From: JAWPMT01 sp965267435
GTDB taxonomy: Bacteria > Bacteroidota > Bacteroidia > Cytophagales > Cyclobacteriaceae
Direction: 5' to 3'
Length of the DNA: 64,000 nucleotides
Assembly: GCA_965267435.1 (NCBI GenBank)
Contig: OZ253960.1
Coordinates: 2,294,001 to 2,358,000, forward strand
Of this stretch, positions 25,502-33,623 are shown one piece after another (the first letter of the stretch is position 1; the number at the start of each line of letters is the position of its first letter). The notes under the pieces were generated by a model that saw nothing but the letters and a program-made list of their open reading frames with translations, searched no databases and was not told the origin of the DNA. A program made the position numbers and the translations under genes.

Positions 25502-26365
25502 ATGCTCAACTTCTATCAGATCGTCAAAGACAACCTCAGTTTCAATCGATTTGAATATGAGGATACCGTCTGTTTGGAATATACATGTCCCATCGAAGCG
25601 GAGCAAATCGGCATCTTTTCGAAAAACGACTACATCGTTTACGTGCTCAGTGGCAAAAAAACCTACCAGACGATCAATGGTGAATGGACGGTCGGCCCGG
25701 GGCAATCGCTCTACCTGAAAAAAGGTGCCGAGGTGATTCGGCAGTATTTCGACGATGAATATTGCATGCTGGGTTTTTTCCTGACCGATGATCTGATCAA
25801 GCAAACGGTGCAAGAGCACAGGGCTCAATTAACCATAGAGAGATCCAGGGACTTCCAGGAATTTACGGCGCTAGAGGTCCGATCAACCGCCTGGTTAGAT
25901 AGCTATTTTCATTCGATGCTGGCCTATTTTCAAGGCATCAATCGACCGCCTGACAACATTCTCGTCCTGAAGCTCAAGGAGTTGCTGATCACTATCATGA
26001 ACAGCGATCCAAAATTGGCGGCCTACTTTTGCCACCTGGCAGATTCACAGGGCCCAAGCCTGGAGCAGATCATGGAGAAAAACTATTGTTTCAACCTGAA
26101 GCTCGAAGACTACGCGGAACTGACCCACCGAAGTGTCTCCACCTTCAAGCGGGATTTCCAGCGGGTGTTCGACGAATCTCCTGGGCGGTGGATTACGAAA
26201 AGGCGAGTAAAACACGCAGCCAATCTCATGGCCAGCAGTGAGTTGCCCGTTTCGCAGATTGCCTTTCAATCCGGGTTTGAAGACCTCTCCCATTTTAGTC
26301 GGGTATTCAAGAGTGAGATGGGCCATAGCCCGACAGATTACAAGAAATCCATTATCACAACCTGA
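25502..26365 (+). CDS. AraC-family transcriptional regulator
   Basis: A 287-residue protein. The N-terminal cupin-like sensing domain (residues 1-170: IGIFSKNDYIVYVLSGKKTYQTINGEWTVGPGQSLYLKKGAEVIRQYF) precedes a C-terminal pair of helix-turn-helix motifs (LKLEDYAELTHRSVSTFKRDFQRVF and LPVSQIAFQSGFEDLSHFSRVFKSEMGHSPTDYKKS), the standard AraC/XylS DNA-binding domain. It lies about 100 bp upstream of a cysteine-dioxygenase-like gene and a DsrE gene on the same strand, which are its most likely targets. The ligand is unknown. Confidence 0.92.
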   Translation: MLNFYQIVKDNLSFNRFEYEDTVCLEYTCPIEAEQIGIFSKNDYIVYVLSGKKTYQTINGEWTVGPGQSLYLKKGAEVIRQYFDDEYCMLGFFLTDDLIKQTVQEHRAQLTIERSRDFQEFTALEVRSTAWLDSYFHSMLAYFQGINRPPDNILVLKLKELLITIMNSDPKLAAYFCHLADSQGPSLEQIMEKNYCFNLKLEDYAELTHRSVSTFKRDFQRVFDESPGRWITKRRVKHAANLMASSELPVSQIAFQSGFEDLSHFSRVFKSEMGHSPTDYKKSIITT

Positions 26366-26466
26366 GAAAGTTGACTTTGAGCTCATCAGTCAAGTCGATG
26401 AACTTCTGAGCAAAATGATTCGTGCCCAGACTCCTGTCCTTTGTCATCACAAACGGATAAGGAATC

Positions 26467-27006
26467 ATGAACACGAACATTGCCTTTCAAGCACCCAGCA
26501 CCAAATACCAGGGTTACCCCCTACAGCCAGTCGACACACCAGCCATCGCAGTCCACCGGCAGTTGCCAGGATTCAACGAATTGTCTGCGAGGCTCTCGGC
26601 TGTAGCCACCTCTGGCCGCGCTCATCTCACGGCCTTGGATTTCATGCCCATTTTCAACGACTTCACAGCACCTTCCGATGCCCTAATCAATGAGCTCCTT
26701 ACAGCTCAAGCATCTCGCCACATCTTAGTTGATAACGAGTGGTTGAAGGTGATCGTCATTCGCTGGACACCAGGAGAGATCAGCGCGATCCACCCTCACC
26801 CTAAAGGGGGCGGCATCTACAGGGTCTTATTGGGTAGTGTTGAGGAATTGCGGTACTCCTTTGGTGACCAGCCAGAGCTCCTGGCCAAGAACCAACTGTA
26901 TCATGGCAGTACCCTGTATATCGACGATCGATTTGGGCAGCATGCCGTGGGTAATCCATTCCCATCACCCGCCATCAGCCTGCATGCTTACCTCAAGGGC
27001 AGCTAA
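26467..27006 (+). CDS. Cysteine-dioxygenase-like cupin protein
   Basis: A 179-residue cupin. The C-terminal half contains I-H-P-H-P-K-G-G-G-I-Y-R-V-L-L-G-S-V-E-E (His109, His111) and, after two strands, Q-H-A-V-G-N (His159), the 3-His iron site arrangement of cysteine/thiol dioxygenases. The final PAISLHAY strand is also typical of them. The family oxidises cysteine or other thiols to sulfinic acids using Fe(II) and O2. Whether cysteine is the substrate here is inferred. The N-terminal 80 residues (YPLQPVDTPAIAVHRQLPGF) are unlike classical enzymes. The gene sits between an AraC regulator and a DsrE-type sulfur-carrier protein, which supports a sulfur role. GGATAAGGA precedes the ATG. Confidence 0.72.
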   Translation: MNTNIAFQAPSTKYQGYPLQPVDTPAIAVHRQLPGFNELSARLSAVATSGRAHLTALDFMPIFNDFTAPSDALINELLTAQASRHILVDNEWLKVIVIRWTPGEISAIHPHPKGGGIYRVLLGSVEELRYSFGDQPELLAKNQLYHGSTLYIDDRFGQHAVGNPFPSPAISLHAYLKGS

Positions 27007-27060
27007 ACAGAAGACATCATTTAGACACACATTTTTCAAGAATAACAAACACTTACTATC

Positions 27061-27429
27061 ATGAATGACAGCAGAAAACTCGTAGTGATCATCTCCCAGG
27101 GACTTGATAACGAAAGGGCCTCCGTAGCCTGGAGCCTCGCCAATGGCGGTATCAACTCGGGCCTGGATGTATCTGTATTTCTCGTTAGTGCCGGCGTCGA
27201 CTGGGCACGCAAAGGGGCAGCCGAGAAGGCCCATCCCAACCCAATGGATCCCACGATCAAAGACATGGTCCAAAATGTAATCGACCACGGATGCCACGTA
27301 GGCGCTTGCCCTCCTTGCTCAGCCGTTCGAGGCTATGAAGCTTCAGATTTTTTGGAAGGCATCGAAATCGTAGGAGCAGCAGCAGTGACCGATCCAGTCA
27401 AAGCCGGCGCAGCAGTAATCAGCCTCTAG
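27061..27429 (+). CDS. DsrE-family protein
   Basis: A 122-residue single-domain protein: LVVIISQGLDNERASVAWSLANGGINSGLDVSVFLVSAGVDWARKG, IKDMVQNVIDHGCHVGACPPCSAVRGY and a final AAVTDPVKAGAAVISL strand. This matches DsrE/DsrF-like proteins, whose members include sulfur-transfer subunits with a reactive cysteine. Three cysteines (78, 83, 86) cluster in C-x4-C-x2-C; the middle cysteine is at the family's usual position, and the C-x2-C suggests redox or metal chemistry. It lies 54 bp after the cupin gene, probably in one transcript that ends at the terminator at 27455-27486. Confidence 0.85.
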   Translation: MNDSRKLVVIISQGLDNERASVAWSLANGGINSGLDVSVFLVSAGVDWARKGAAEKAHPNPMDPTIKDMVQNVIDHGCHVGACPPCSAVRGYEASDFLEGIEIVGAAAVTDPVKAGAAVISL

Positions 27430-27454
27430 TAGCTAACTGCGAACATAACTTCAG

Positions 27455-27486
27455 AGCAGGGCCAGGTAAGGGTCCTGCTTTTTTTG
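27455..27486 (+). terminator. Intrinsic terminator after the DsrE gene
   Basis: AGCAGGGCC / GGTCCTGCT forms a 9-bp stem with one G:U pair and a 7-nt loop, followed by eight T. It begins 26 nt downstream of the stop codon. Confidence 0.88.
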
Positions 27487-27586
27487 GCTTCACCCAAACC
27501 TTACCGACTAATCTAAACTTCCGATTCACTGCAATCGGTCTGGTTAATTGCGACTTTTTTCTTAACTTAGATAATATTCAATTAAT

Positions 27587-27608
27587 TTTTAGTTAACTTT
27601 TAGTTAAC
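27587..27608 (+). promoter_or_regulatory. Tandem TTTTAGTTAAC repeat upstream of the DUF2252 gene
   Basis: TTTTAGTTAAC occurs twice head to tail (27587-27597 and 27598-27608), each containing the palindrome GTTAAC. The surrounding DNA is very AT-rich. The start codon is 74 nt downstream. This may be a regulator-binding site or the promoter itself; no exact -7 consensus box is present. Confidence 0.35.
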
Positions 27609-27681
27609 ATTGCATTCGCTTCTAGCATTACCGATGCGCCCCCCGGCGCTCATAAGCTGAGCACTAAACCAGACTATAGCC

Positions 27682-28788
27682 ATGCAGATCTATCTCAAGA
27701 ATCTAGACAATGGCCCATCCAATTTGGCAAAAGACTACCTGAAAAAGGACCGTGGCATGTTTCTGTTTTTCCGGCACAAGTGCCTTCGGATGCAGAAGCA
27801 TTTTAGAAAGCTGTTTGACCATTCCAAATTGCCGACGGTCTTCGTCCATGGCAATCCTCACACAGAGAACTATGTGATCACCGACACCGGAGCCGGCATG
27901 TCCGACTTCGACAGATCGCGAATGGGCCCTTATGCCTGGGATATCGTTCGATTTCTTTGCTCCCTTTCCCTGAAGAGGGAAGAGAAGAAGGCGCTCTTTC
28001 TACCAAATACCGTGATGGAGTATTTCCTGGAGGGCTACATGCGTAGCTTCCAGGCACCCGACATTCCCTTCAAGGCGGTATCGAAGACGGCCGACAAAGC
28101 GGAATATCGTGCCTGGTTTGATAGTGTCCACGACTACCTTAAGTCCAATGGAAAATGGGCAAAGCAAATGCGAAAATCGCCAGTAGATCCGGACAACAAG
28201 ACAGTCCTGAGCATATTCGAGGCCTACATCAAAAGCCGCGGCGACGAGGAACTTCTCAAAAAATACAGAATTACCGAAGCGGGCAAAGGGACCGGGACAT
28301 TTGGCAACCATCGATTCCTGGTGGCACTGGAACCCCGAAAGTCCCACGAAGAAGAGGACAAGCTTCTGATCGAGCTCAAAAAGGTGTATCAGGATGCAGA
28401 CAACAAGTACTATTACAATCCCTACCATCACCATGGGCTGAGGATGATAGAAGCATCCAACCTTTATGCCCCGGAACTCGAAGAACGCCTGGGCTACGCT
28501 ACCCACGAAGGGGAGGAGTATTGGGGTCGCGCCATTCCCCATAAGAATGCCAAGATCAAGGACCTCCTCACAGAGTTTGAGCAGGTAGACATCGCCTATT
28601 CGGTTGCGACGCAGCTAGGACGGGCTCACCGCCAATCACTCGATGAGCGTGTCAATCCCGACTATGTCATGAAGCATCTCTCCGAACATTATGACGATTT
28701 TGTCGCGGCCGGCATGGAAATGAATGCGGAGTTTCTCAAGGCCTACGAGCATTTCAGCAAGCAACTGAAGGCCAGACAAAGCGCTTAG
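27682..28788 (+). CDS. DUF2252 protein (kinase/aminoglycoside-phosphotransferase-like fold)
   Basis: A 368-residue cytoplasmic protein. It carries V-H-G-N-P-H-T-E-N-Y near residue 55 and S-D-F-D-R-S-R-M-G-P-Y-A-W-D-I-V-R-F-L-C-S near 75. These correspond to the GDxHxxN-like catalytic loop and the metal-binding D-F-D of DUF2252, a family with distant similarity to APH-type kinases. The C-terminal portion holds KGTGTFGNHRFLVALEP and GLRMIEASNLYAPELEERLGY. This copy is slightly shorter than many DUF2252 proteins, with little before the H-G-N loop. No substrate is known. It is followed 22 bp later by a TauE/SafE permease. Confidence 0.82.
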   Translation: MQIYLKNLDNGPSNLAKDYLKKDRGMFLFFRHKCLRMQKHFRKLFDHSKLPTVFVHGNPHTENYVITDTGAGMSDFDRSRMGPYAWDIVRFLCSLSLKREEKKALFLPNTVMEYFLEGYMRSFQAPDIPFKAVSKTADKAEYRAWFDSVHDYLKSNGKWAKQMRKSPVDPDNKTVLSIFEAYIKSRGDEELLKKYRITEAGKGTGTFGNHRFLVALEPRKSHEEEDKLLIELKKVYQDADNKYYYNPYHHHGLRMIEASNLYAPELEERLGYATHEGEEYWGRAIPHKNAKIKDLLTEFEQVDIAYSVATQLGRAHRQSLDERVNPDYVMKHLSEHYDDFVAAGMEMNAEFLKAYEHFSKQLKARQSA

Positions 28789-28810
28789 GAGAAGACCCAA
28801 CGACATCTGT

Positions 28811-29563
28811 ATGAGTTTCTGGCTACTGGCATTTCTGATCGCATCTACGGTCCTTGGTGCATTGATTTCATCGATGTTTGGGCTGGCAGGAGGAACCGTT
28901 TTGTTCTTTCTGTTGACCTTGGCCCTCGATGCCAAGCTGGCGATACCACTGCATGCCGGTGTCCAGCTGATCGCCAACGGCGCCCGGCTTGGCGCCTACT
29001 TCAAATCCATCGAATGGCGAGTCGTAGGTTGGTTTTCGATACTGCTTTTGCCAGGAGCCTTGCTGGGCGGCCAGTTGTACATGCATTTCGAGCCAGCTGT
29101 GCTGGAATGGTTGATCGGGATCTTTATTCTCATCAGCATCTTCGCGCCCCGGATCACAGCCCGGAAAACATCCAATGGCACCATCGTCGCTCTGGGATTT
29201 ATTTCGGGATTCCTGGGAATGATCGTGGCCGTCACGGGGCCTTTGATCGCTTCTTTTTTCAACATGAACAACCTGACTCGGGAGCGCCTGGTCGCAACCA
29301 AATCATTTTGTCAGGGCGTCGCCCAACTCGCTAAGATGATTGTCTTCTCAACCGCTGTCGGATTTGACTTTGGGAATTATCAAAGTCTGATCATCGTCCT
29401 CGGAGTGGCTGCAGTGGTAGGCACATTTACCGGCAAGTTCCTGCTCAAATACATGAGTGATCAGAAATATCAGCGCGTCAATACGGCGCTATTCATCATG
29501 ATCGCCGCGGTGATGCTGTTGAAGCCCGTTTATTCGATGATCGCCGAGGGTTGGCCTCAGTAA
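28811..29563 (+). CDS. TauE/SafE-family sulfite/organosulfur exporter-like permease
   Basis: A 250-residue membrane protein with about eight hydrophobic helices and the two internal repeats of TauE/SafE: LGALISSMFGLAGGTVLFFLLTLALDAKLAIPLHAGVQLIAN near the N-terminus and GFISGFLGMIVAVTGPLIASFFNMNNLTRERLVATKSFCQGVAQLAK in the second half. The (G-x-G-G/A)-x-x-x-P-like turns are recognisable. Members export sulfite, sulfoacetate or related anions, although many have no tested substrate. The nearby cysteine-dioxygenase-like and DsrE genes make a sulfur anion plausible. It is convergent with the oxidoreductase gene, with one base between the stops. Confidence 0.85.
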   Translation: MSFWLLAFLIASTVLGALISSMFGLAGGTVLFFLLTLALDAKLAIPLHAGVQLIANGARLGAYFKSIEWRVVGWFSILLLPGALLGGQLYMHFEPAVLEWLIGIFILISIFAPRITARKTSNGTIVALGFISGFLGMIVAVTGPLIASFFNMNNLTRERLVATKSFCQGVAQLAKMIVFSTAVGFDFGNYQSLIIVLGVAAVVGTFTGKFLLKYMSDQKYQRVNTALFIMIAAVMLLKPVYSMIAEGWPQ

Positions 29564-29564
29564 A

Positions 29565-30539
29565 TCATTCCTCAGCTAACCGCAACAAGACATTCCCCGT
29601 CTTCTTCCCGGCACAGACGTATTCGTAAGTTTCTTTGATTTCATCCATAGAGACCACTCGATCAACAACGGGCTGATATGTCCCATCTGCCAACCGATCC
29701 AGAATGAAATTCAGACTCAGCTGAACATCCGCAGGCATAGGAAACTTGACTTTCTTCCCACTTTGAAAGGCACCCATCATTGCCCGAAAAGGATTCTCAC
29801 CGCGAGGACCCAGCTCAGAGGAAATATAGACGCCTTTGGGAGTCAAAAGGTGCTTGCACCACCCAAAGGCACTTTTGCCCACGGAGTCGAAAAAGAAGTC
29901 GTATCGTTCTCCATCATCCTTGAGATAATCCTCCGTTTCCCAGTCGATGACACGGTCTGCGCCCAGTGCCTTGATCTTCTGCGCGTTCTTCGTCGTAGAG
30001 GTGGCTGTCACATGAAGTCCCATGTGCTTCAAAAACTGAAGACCTGCGGATCCAATACCTCCGGTCGCTCCATGGAGAAAGACCTTGTTCCCTAGCTGCA
30101 TGTCCACTTTATTAATGAAGTTGTAGGCGTAGTGACCTCCCTCTACACTCGCAGCGGCAAGATCATACGGCACGCCGTCTGGAATCCTGGCAAACGCAAT
30201 GCCTGGTCTGATAATCGTGTACTGAGCATGGGACGCCAGCTCGCCGTTGTCATTGAAGGCGATGATCCGATCACCCACCTGCAGACCTTCGAAGGCCTCA
30301 CCTACCTCGACGACTTCCCCGGACAGATCGGTTCCCGGAGAGATCTTTTTTGGCTTCGGGTAGCCAACAAATAGCCGGTAGATCCACGGCTTTCCCCAAA
30401 GTGCTCCGCAATCCGTTCGATTGACTGTAGCATAATGGACCTTAATAAGGGCCTCTTTGGGACCGGGCTTCGGCGTATCAATATCCTGGATGGTGAGGCA
30501 CTCCGGTCCTCCGTATTGCGTTCTGGTGACGGCTTTCAT
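29565..30539 (-). CDS. MDR-superfamily NAD(P)H quinone oxidoreductase/alcohol dehydrogenase-like
   Basis: A 324-residue medium-chain dehydrogenase/reductase. The GroES-like N-terminal domain (MKAVTRTQYGGPECLTIQDID...VHYATVNRTDCGALWGKP...GTDLSGEVVEVGEAFEGLQVGDRII) precedes a Rossmann domain with V-F-L-H-G-A-T-G-G-I-G-S-A-G (nucleotide-binding loop) and KIKALGADRVIDWETEDY. The structural-zinc cysteine cluster is absent, placing it with zeta-crystallin-like reductases that reduce quinones or enones using NADPH. It lies 41 bp after the CRTAC1-type gene on the same strand and could be the last gene of the SusCD/haloperoxidase cluster, but this is uncertain. Confidence 0.87.
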   Translation of the reverse strand: MKAVTRTQYGGPECLTIQDIDTPKPGPKEALIKVHYATVNRTDCGALWGKPWIYRLFVGYPKPKKISPGTDLSGEVVEVGEAFEGLQVGDRIIAFNDNGELASHAQYTIIRPGIAFARIPDGVPYDLAAASVEGGHYAYNFINKVDMQLGNKVFLHGATGGIGSAGLQFLKHMGLHVTATSTTKNAQKIKALGADRVIDWETEDYLKDDGERYDFFFDSVGKSAFGWCKHLLTPKGVYISSELGPRGENPFRAMMGAFQSGKKVKFPMPADVQLSLNFILDRLADGTYQPVVDRVVSMDEIKETYEYVCAGKKTGNVLLRLAEE

Positions 30540-30580
30540 ACAATCCGATCTTCGTTGGGTGCCGATAAAGGTAGAAAATG

Positions 30581-32287
30581 CTAGGAACTAGTCTGCAGAC
30601 TGTCCCGCCGGCGTATGAGGAATAATGCCACAAAAAATCCTCCGACAACTATGGACATCAAAAAGCTAATGTATGCGGTATTGGAATCCTGGTCAAAGGG
30701 TTCTTCCAGGACAACGAGCTTTTGGTTCGCCGCCACATCTGTCAGCACCTGCGTATGATCCACAGGCCATCGCACGATGAGAGAATCGACAACTTCGGCA
30801 TCGCCCAATCCAAAATGAACGATCGGTGAGTTCTGCGACATGTGGCTAGAGCCACCGCCATCCACTTCTCTCAAGAGTCTACGACCTCCTATGACAGCCA
30901 CTACACGAGCTCCCAGCCCCCGGTTGTCGGACGTTGTGCCTTCCAGCTTCACTTGCAGCCAATTTCCAGAGGTGCTGTCATTCCGATAAAGTATGGTTCG
31001 GGAAGCGACCGGATAATTGTCATAGACGGGCTTCTGATTGACCACGAGCAAATCCAGATCGCCATCGCTCTCTATATCAAACGTGACCGTGCCCCGCGCC
31101 ATCCCATAGTCATTGATCCCTTTGGCTCTGCCTAATTCAGTAAACTGTCCCTCATTATTCTCAAAGTAGAAATTAGCCATCGGCACGCAGTTGGGGTTGA
31201 GGTCCCCATTGCCCACAAAAAGATCCACGTCTCCATCCTGATCGAAATCGGCAAAATTCGCTCCCCAGCTGATGGTCACAACATTCATATTCTGAGACTT
31301 CAGGATATCTGCATACGGTACAGATGGTTCCTCGTGCACCATGAACTTATTGAATCGGATGTTGGTGAAGAAATAGTCCAGGAGGCCGTCTTCATTGAAG
31401 TCACCAACGGCAGTACCCATGGAGTTGATCTTCAGATCCATGTCCAGGTCCTTGGCCGTATTGGTAAAGCGCTTCCTCGGGTAGTCGTTTCGCAGTAGGT
31501 AATTGGGGACAGCTTTATAGCCGAAATCATTGTTCACCAGTATGTCAATATCACCGTCATTGTCATAGTCTGAGAAGACGCCCCCAAATCCGAATCCGCG
31601 GTGATCCAATTCGTAATCCTCATAAGCATCTTCAAAGTACCGACCCTCCACGTTGATAAGCAGATAGTCCTTCGATGTTTGGTTGGCACCTACAATCGTG
31701 GCGTCGTTGATGACACTGAGTTTGCCTTCGTATGCCAGGAAGTAGTTGCCGATATAGAGATCCACATAACCATCCTGATTGACGTCACCGAATGCCGCGG
31801 CGGTACTGAACGAGTTGTAGTTGGACAAGCGGAATTCGCGCGTAGCATTGCGAAACGTGCCATCTCCCTTGTTGAGAAAAAACAGGTTGATTTCCCTCGG
31901 AATGGTTTTAACGGAGTCCTTGGATGTGATCGTCGTAATAAACAAGTCCACCCATCCGTCCTTATTCACATCGGCCGATGCTATACCTTGTGTTACGTAG
32001 TGCCGCGTCTCTTCGAGCCCCGAACCCTCATAAACATCCGTGAATGTTCCATCCCCGTTGTTGCGATACAATTGGTCTTGTTGCATCCCACTGGTCAGGA
32101 AAAGATCCTCGAAGCCGTCGTTGTCGAAATCAAAGACACAGGCGCCACCTCCAAACATCCCCTCGAACACCTCAAACTGGTGATCGATTCCTGCATCGGC
32201 CGTCACATCGGTCCACACCGTCTGCGACAGCCCCAGCGTGGGGAGCAGGCACATGAGCAACAGGAGTCGACTACTCTGTCTCATCAC
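30581..32287 (-). CDS. CRTAC1-type FG-GAP/ASPIC-UnbV protein with C-terminal membrane anchor
   Basis: A 568-residue exported protein (signal RLLLLMCLLPTLGLSQ). It has seven or so FG-GAP/VCBS calcium loops (D-F-D-N-D-G-F-E-D-L, D-V-N-K-D-G-W-V-D-L, D-V-N-Q-D-G-Y-V-D-L, D-Y-D-N-D-G-D-I-D-I, D-F-N-E-D-G-L-L-D-Y, D-F-D-Q-D-G-D-V-D-L), forming a propeller. An ASPIC/UnbV domain (WLQVKLEGTTSDNRGLGARVVAVIGGRRLLREVDGGGSSHMSQNSPIVHFGLG) follows. Instead of a T9SS tail it ends with a transmembrane helix and basic residues (SFLMSIVVGGFFVALFLIRRR). The function of UnbV-type proteins is not established. Its start overlaps the haloperoxidase gene by 17 bp, so the two are translationally coupled. Confidence 0.88.
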   Translation of the reverse strand: MMRQSSRLLLLMCLLPTLGLSQTVWTDVTADAGIDHQFEVFEGMFGGGACVFDFDNDGFEDLFLTSGMQQDQLYRNNGDGTFTDVYEGSGLEETRHYVTQGIASADVNKDGWVDLFITTITSKDSVKTIPREINLFFLNKGDGTFRNATREFRLSNYNSFSTAAAFGDVNQDGYVDLYIGNYFLAYEGKLSVINDATIVGANQTSKDYLLINVEGRYFEDAYEDYELDHRGFGFGGVFSDYDNDGDIDILVNNDFGYKAVPNYLLRNDYPRKRFTNTAKDLDMDLKINSMGTAVGDFNEDGLLDYFFTNIRFNKFMVHEEPSVPYADILKSQNMNVVTISWGANFADFDQDGDVDLFVGNGDLNPNCVPMANFYFENNEGQFTELGRAKGINDYGMARGTVTFDIESDGDLDLLVVNQKPVYDNYPVASRTILYRNDSTSGNWLQVKLEGTTSDNRGLGARVVAVIGGRRLLREVDGGGSSHMSQNSPIVHFGLGDAEVVDSLIVRWPVDHTQVLTDVAANQKLVVLEEPFDQDSNTAYISFLMSIVVGGFFVALFLIRRRDSLQTSS

Positions 32288-33623
32288 GCCTCCATTTGAG
32301 CTGACTTACATGTGTCGCTATTCTCCTTCCTTCTTCCAGTCCAATATCATTGTCCTGCGGCGTATGAATGCCTCCGTAAAACCTGGAATCCGCGGTCTCA
32401 CTTGCGATGTCCCAAAACTCGTCAAACTCCTGTACGACGAAGTCCGTATCCCTCAATTCATCGCGTTCGCGACCATGGTGCGCGCTGTCGGTGAATGAAA
32501 GTTTCTCTCCGTATAAGTCGATCATGACCGTCGCCATCGCAGAGGCCTGAATAGCGTGTCCTGATGGAAAAGCCGGGAATGGTGGATCTGGCCAAAAGGA
32601 GACCCATTCCTGGTCAATAAATTTGGGAATGAAGGTGTTGGGCCGCTCGGAGAAGAAGTGGTACTTCCACTTCCAGCAATTGATGAAGGCGTCTGCTACG
32701 GCCAACCCTACGCGAGCGTAGGTTTCTGCGACTTCCATGAAGTTGGGATCGAGCAGTTTCATCGCGGTTGTGGCCAGGTAGAATGAATGCCCCGGAGGCG
32801 TGAACGTCACATCCGGGTCATCTCCCCACCATATCGCCTGCTCCTTCTCGTCACGGGTGAGCTCAAGGTCTTTCTCGTATACAGCGAGGAACTGGTTGTA
32901 GTAATCGGACCCTTCCGTACTGTCGTAGGGGATCATATAGGGCAACTCCAGATCGCCATTTACTTTCAGAAAAGTCCGATTCTCGCCCCAATAGGGGTGC
33001 AGTGGGTGGTGACTGATGGCCTGGGCATATAGCGGAGGTTGCCACGAACCCGGGAAGGAAGGGTGCACCATGTCCTTGTCAAAGTTGCGCAGGTACCCCC
33101 TGTGGCCACCGTCGGTCTTGGACCATTCAAAAATGGCTTGAGCCACAGACGTGCCATAGGCTGCAGATCGCTCCACCACGGGACGCTCATAATCAGCTCC
33201 AAACATCTTGATGATCGCGTTCTCCAGAGAATCGATCTTCAATTTGTTTTCGTCAGACGTCTGATTGTAAATAGAGCGAAGGATCTCAGCGGAAGCGGCA
33301 TTGAAGCTCAGCACCCACGCGTAGTCCATGTTCTCCTCTGGCAGCGGGACACTTGTAAGATCATTGAGTTGGCCCTGCAGTGAATTGTGCGAATCATACC
33401 CGTGCACAATGCTTTCGTACATGGCCAATCCGATGTATCCTACTCCCCGAGAGGCATAAGTAGGCGAGTTCGCCGGAGTGAACTGTGTGATGTGGAGGGT
33501 CATATCCGCCCAGTTGTAGGCGACCTCTTGCAGGGACAGTCGGGCTACCTCTCGTGTAGAACAACCAAAGAAGAAGACCCCACCCATAAGGAGGGCAGCG
33601 AGAAGTTTGCTCTTACCACTCAT
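32271..33623 (-). CDS. Vanadium-dependent haloperoxidase/PAP2-family lipoprotein
   Basis: A 450-residue lipoprotein (lipobox FFFGC, Cys21). The complete three-part acid-phosphatase/haloperoxidase signature is visible: Lys320-x6-Arg327-Pro (KYHFFSERP), P-S-G-H (353-356) and S-R-x5-H-x3-D (413-424, SRFYGGIHTPQD). These residues bind vanadate or phosphate, with His420 as the axial ligand or nucleophile equivalent. The extended N-terminal helical domain (SRGVGYIGLAMYESIVHGYD) is the one seen in vanadium haloperoxidase-like proteins rather than short PAP2 phosphatases. Activity could be halide oxidation or dephosphorylation. The gene overlaps its neighbours on both sides (11 bp with the upstream UnbV gene, 17 bp with the downstream one), so it lies at the heart of the operon behind SusC/SusD. 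Confidence 0.9.
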   Translation of the reverse strand: MSGKSKLLAALLMGGVFFFGCSTREVARLSLQEVAYNWADMTLHITQFTPANSPTYASRGVGYIGLAMYESIVHGYDSHNSLQGQLNDLTSVPLPEENMDYAWVLSFNAASAEILRSIYNQTSDENKLKIDSLENAIIKMFGADYERPVVERSAAYGTSVAQAIFEWSKTDGGHRGYLRNFDKDMVHPSFPGSWQPPLYAQAISHHPLHPYWGENRTFLKVNGDLELPYMIPYDSTEGSDYYNQFLAVYEKDLELTRDEKEQAIWWGDDPDVTFTPPGHSFYLATTAMKLLDPNFMEVAETYARVGLAVADAFINCWKWKYHFFSERPNTFIPKFIDQEWVSFWPDPPFPAFPSGHAIQASAMATVMIDLYGEKLSFTDSAHHGRERDELRDTDFVVQEFDEFWDIASETADSRFYGGIHTPQDNDIGLEEGRRIATHVSQLKWRRDETE

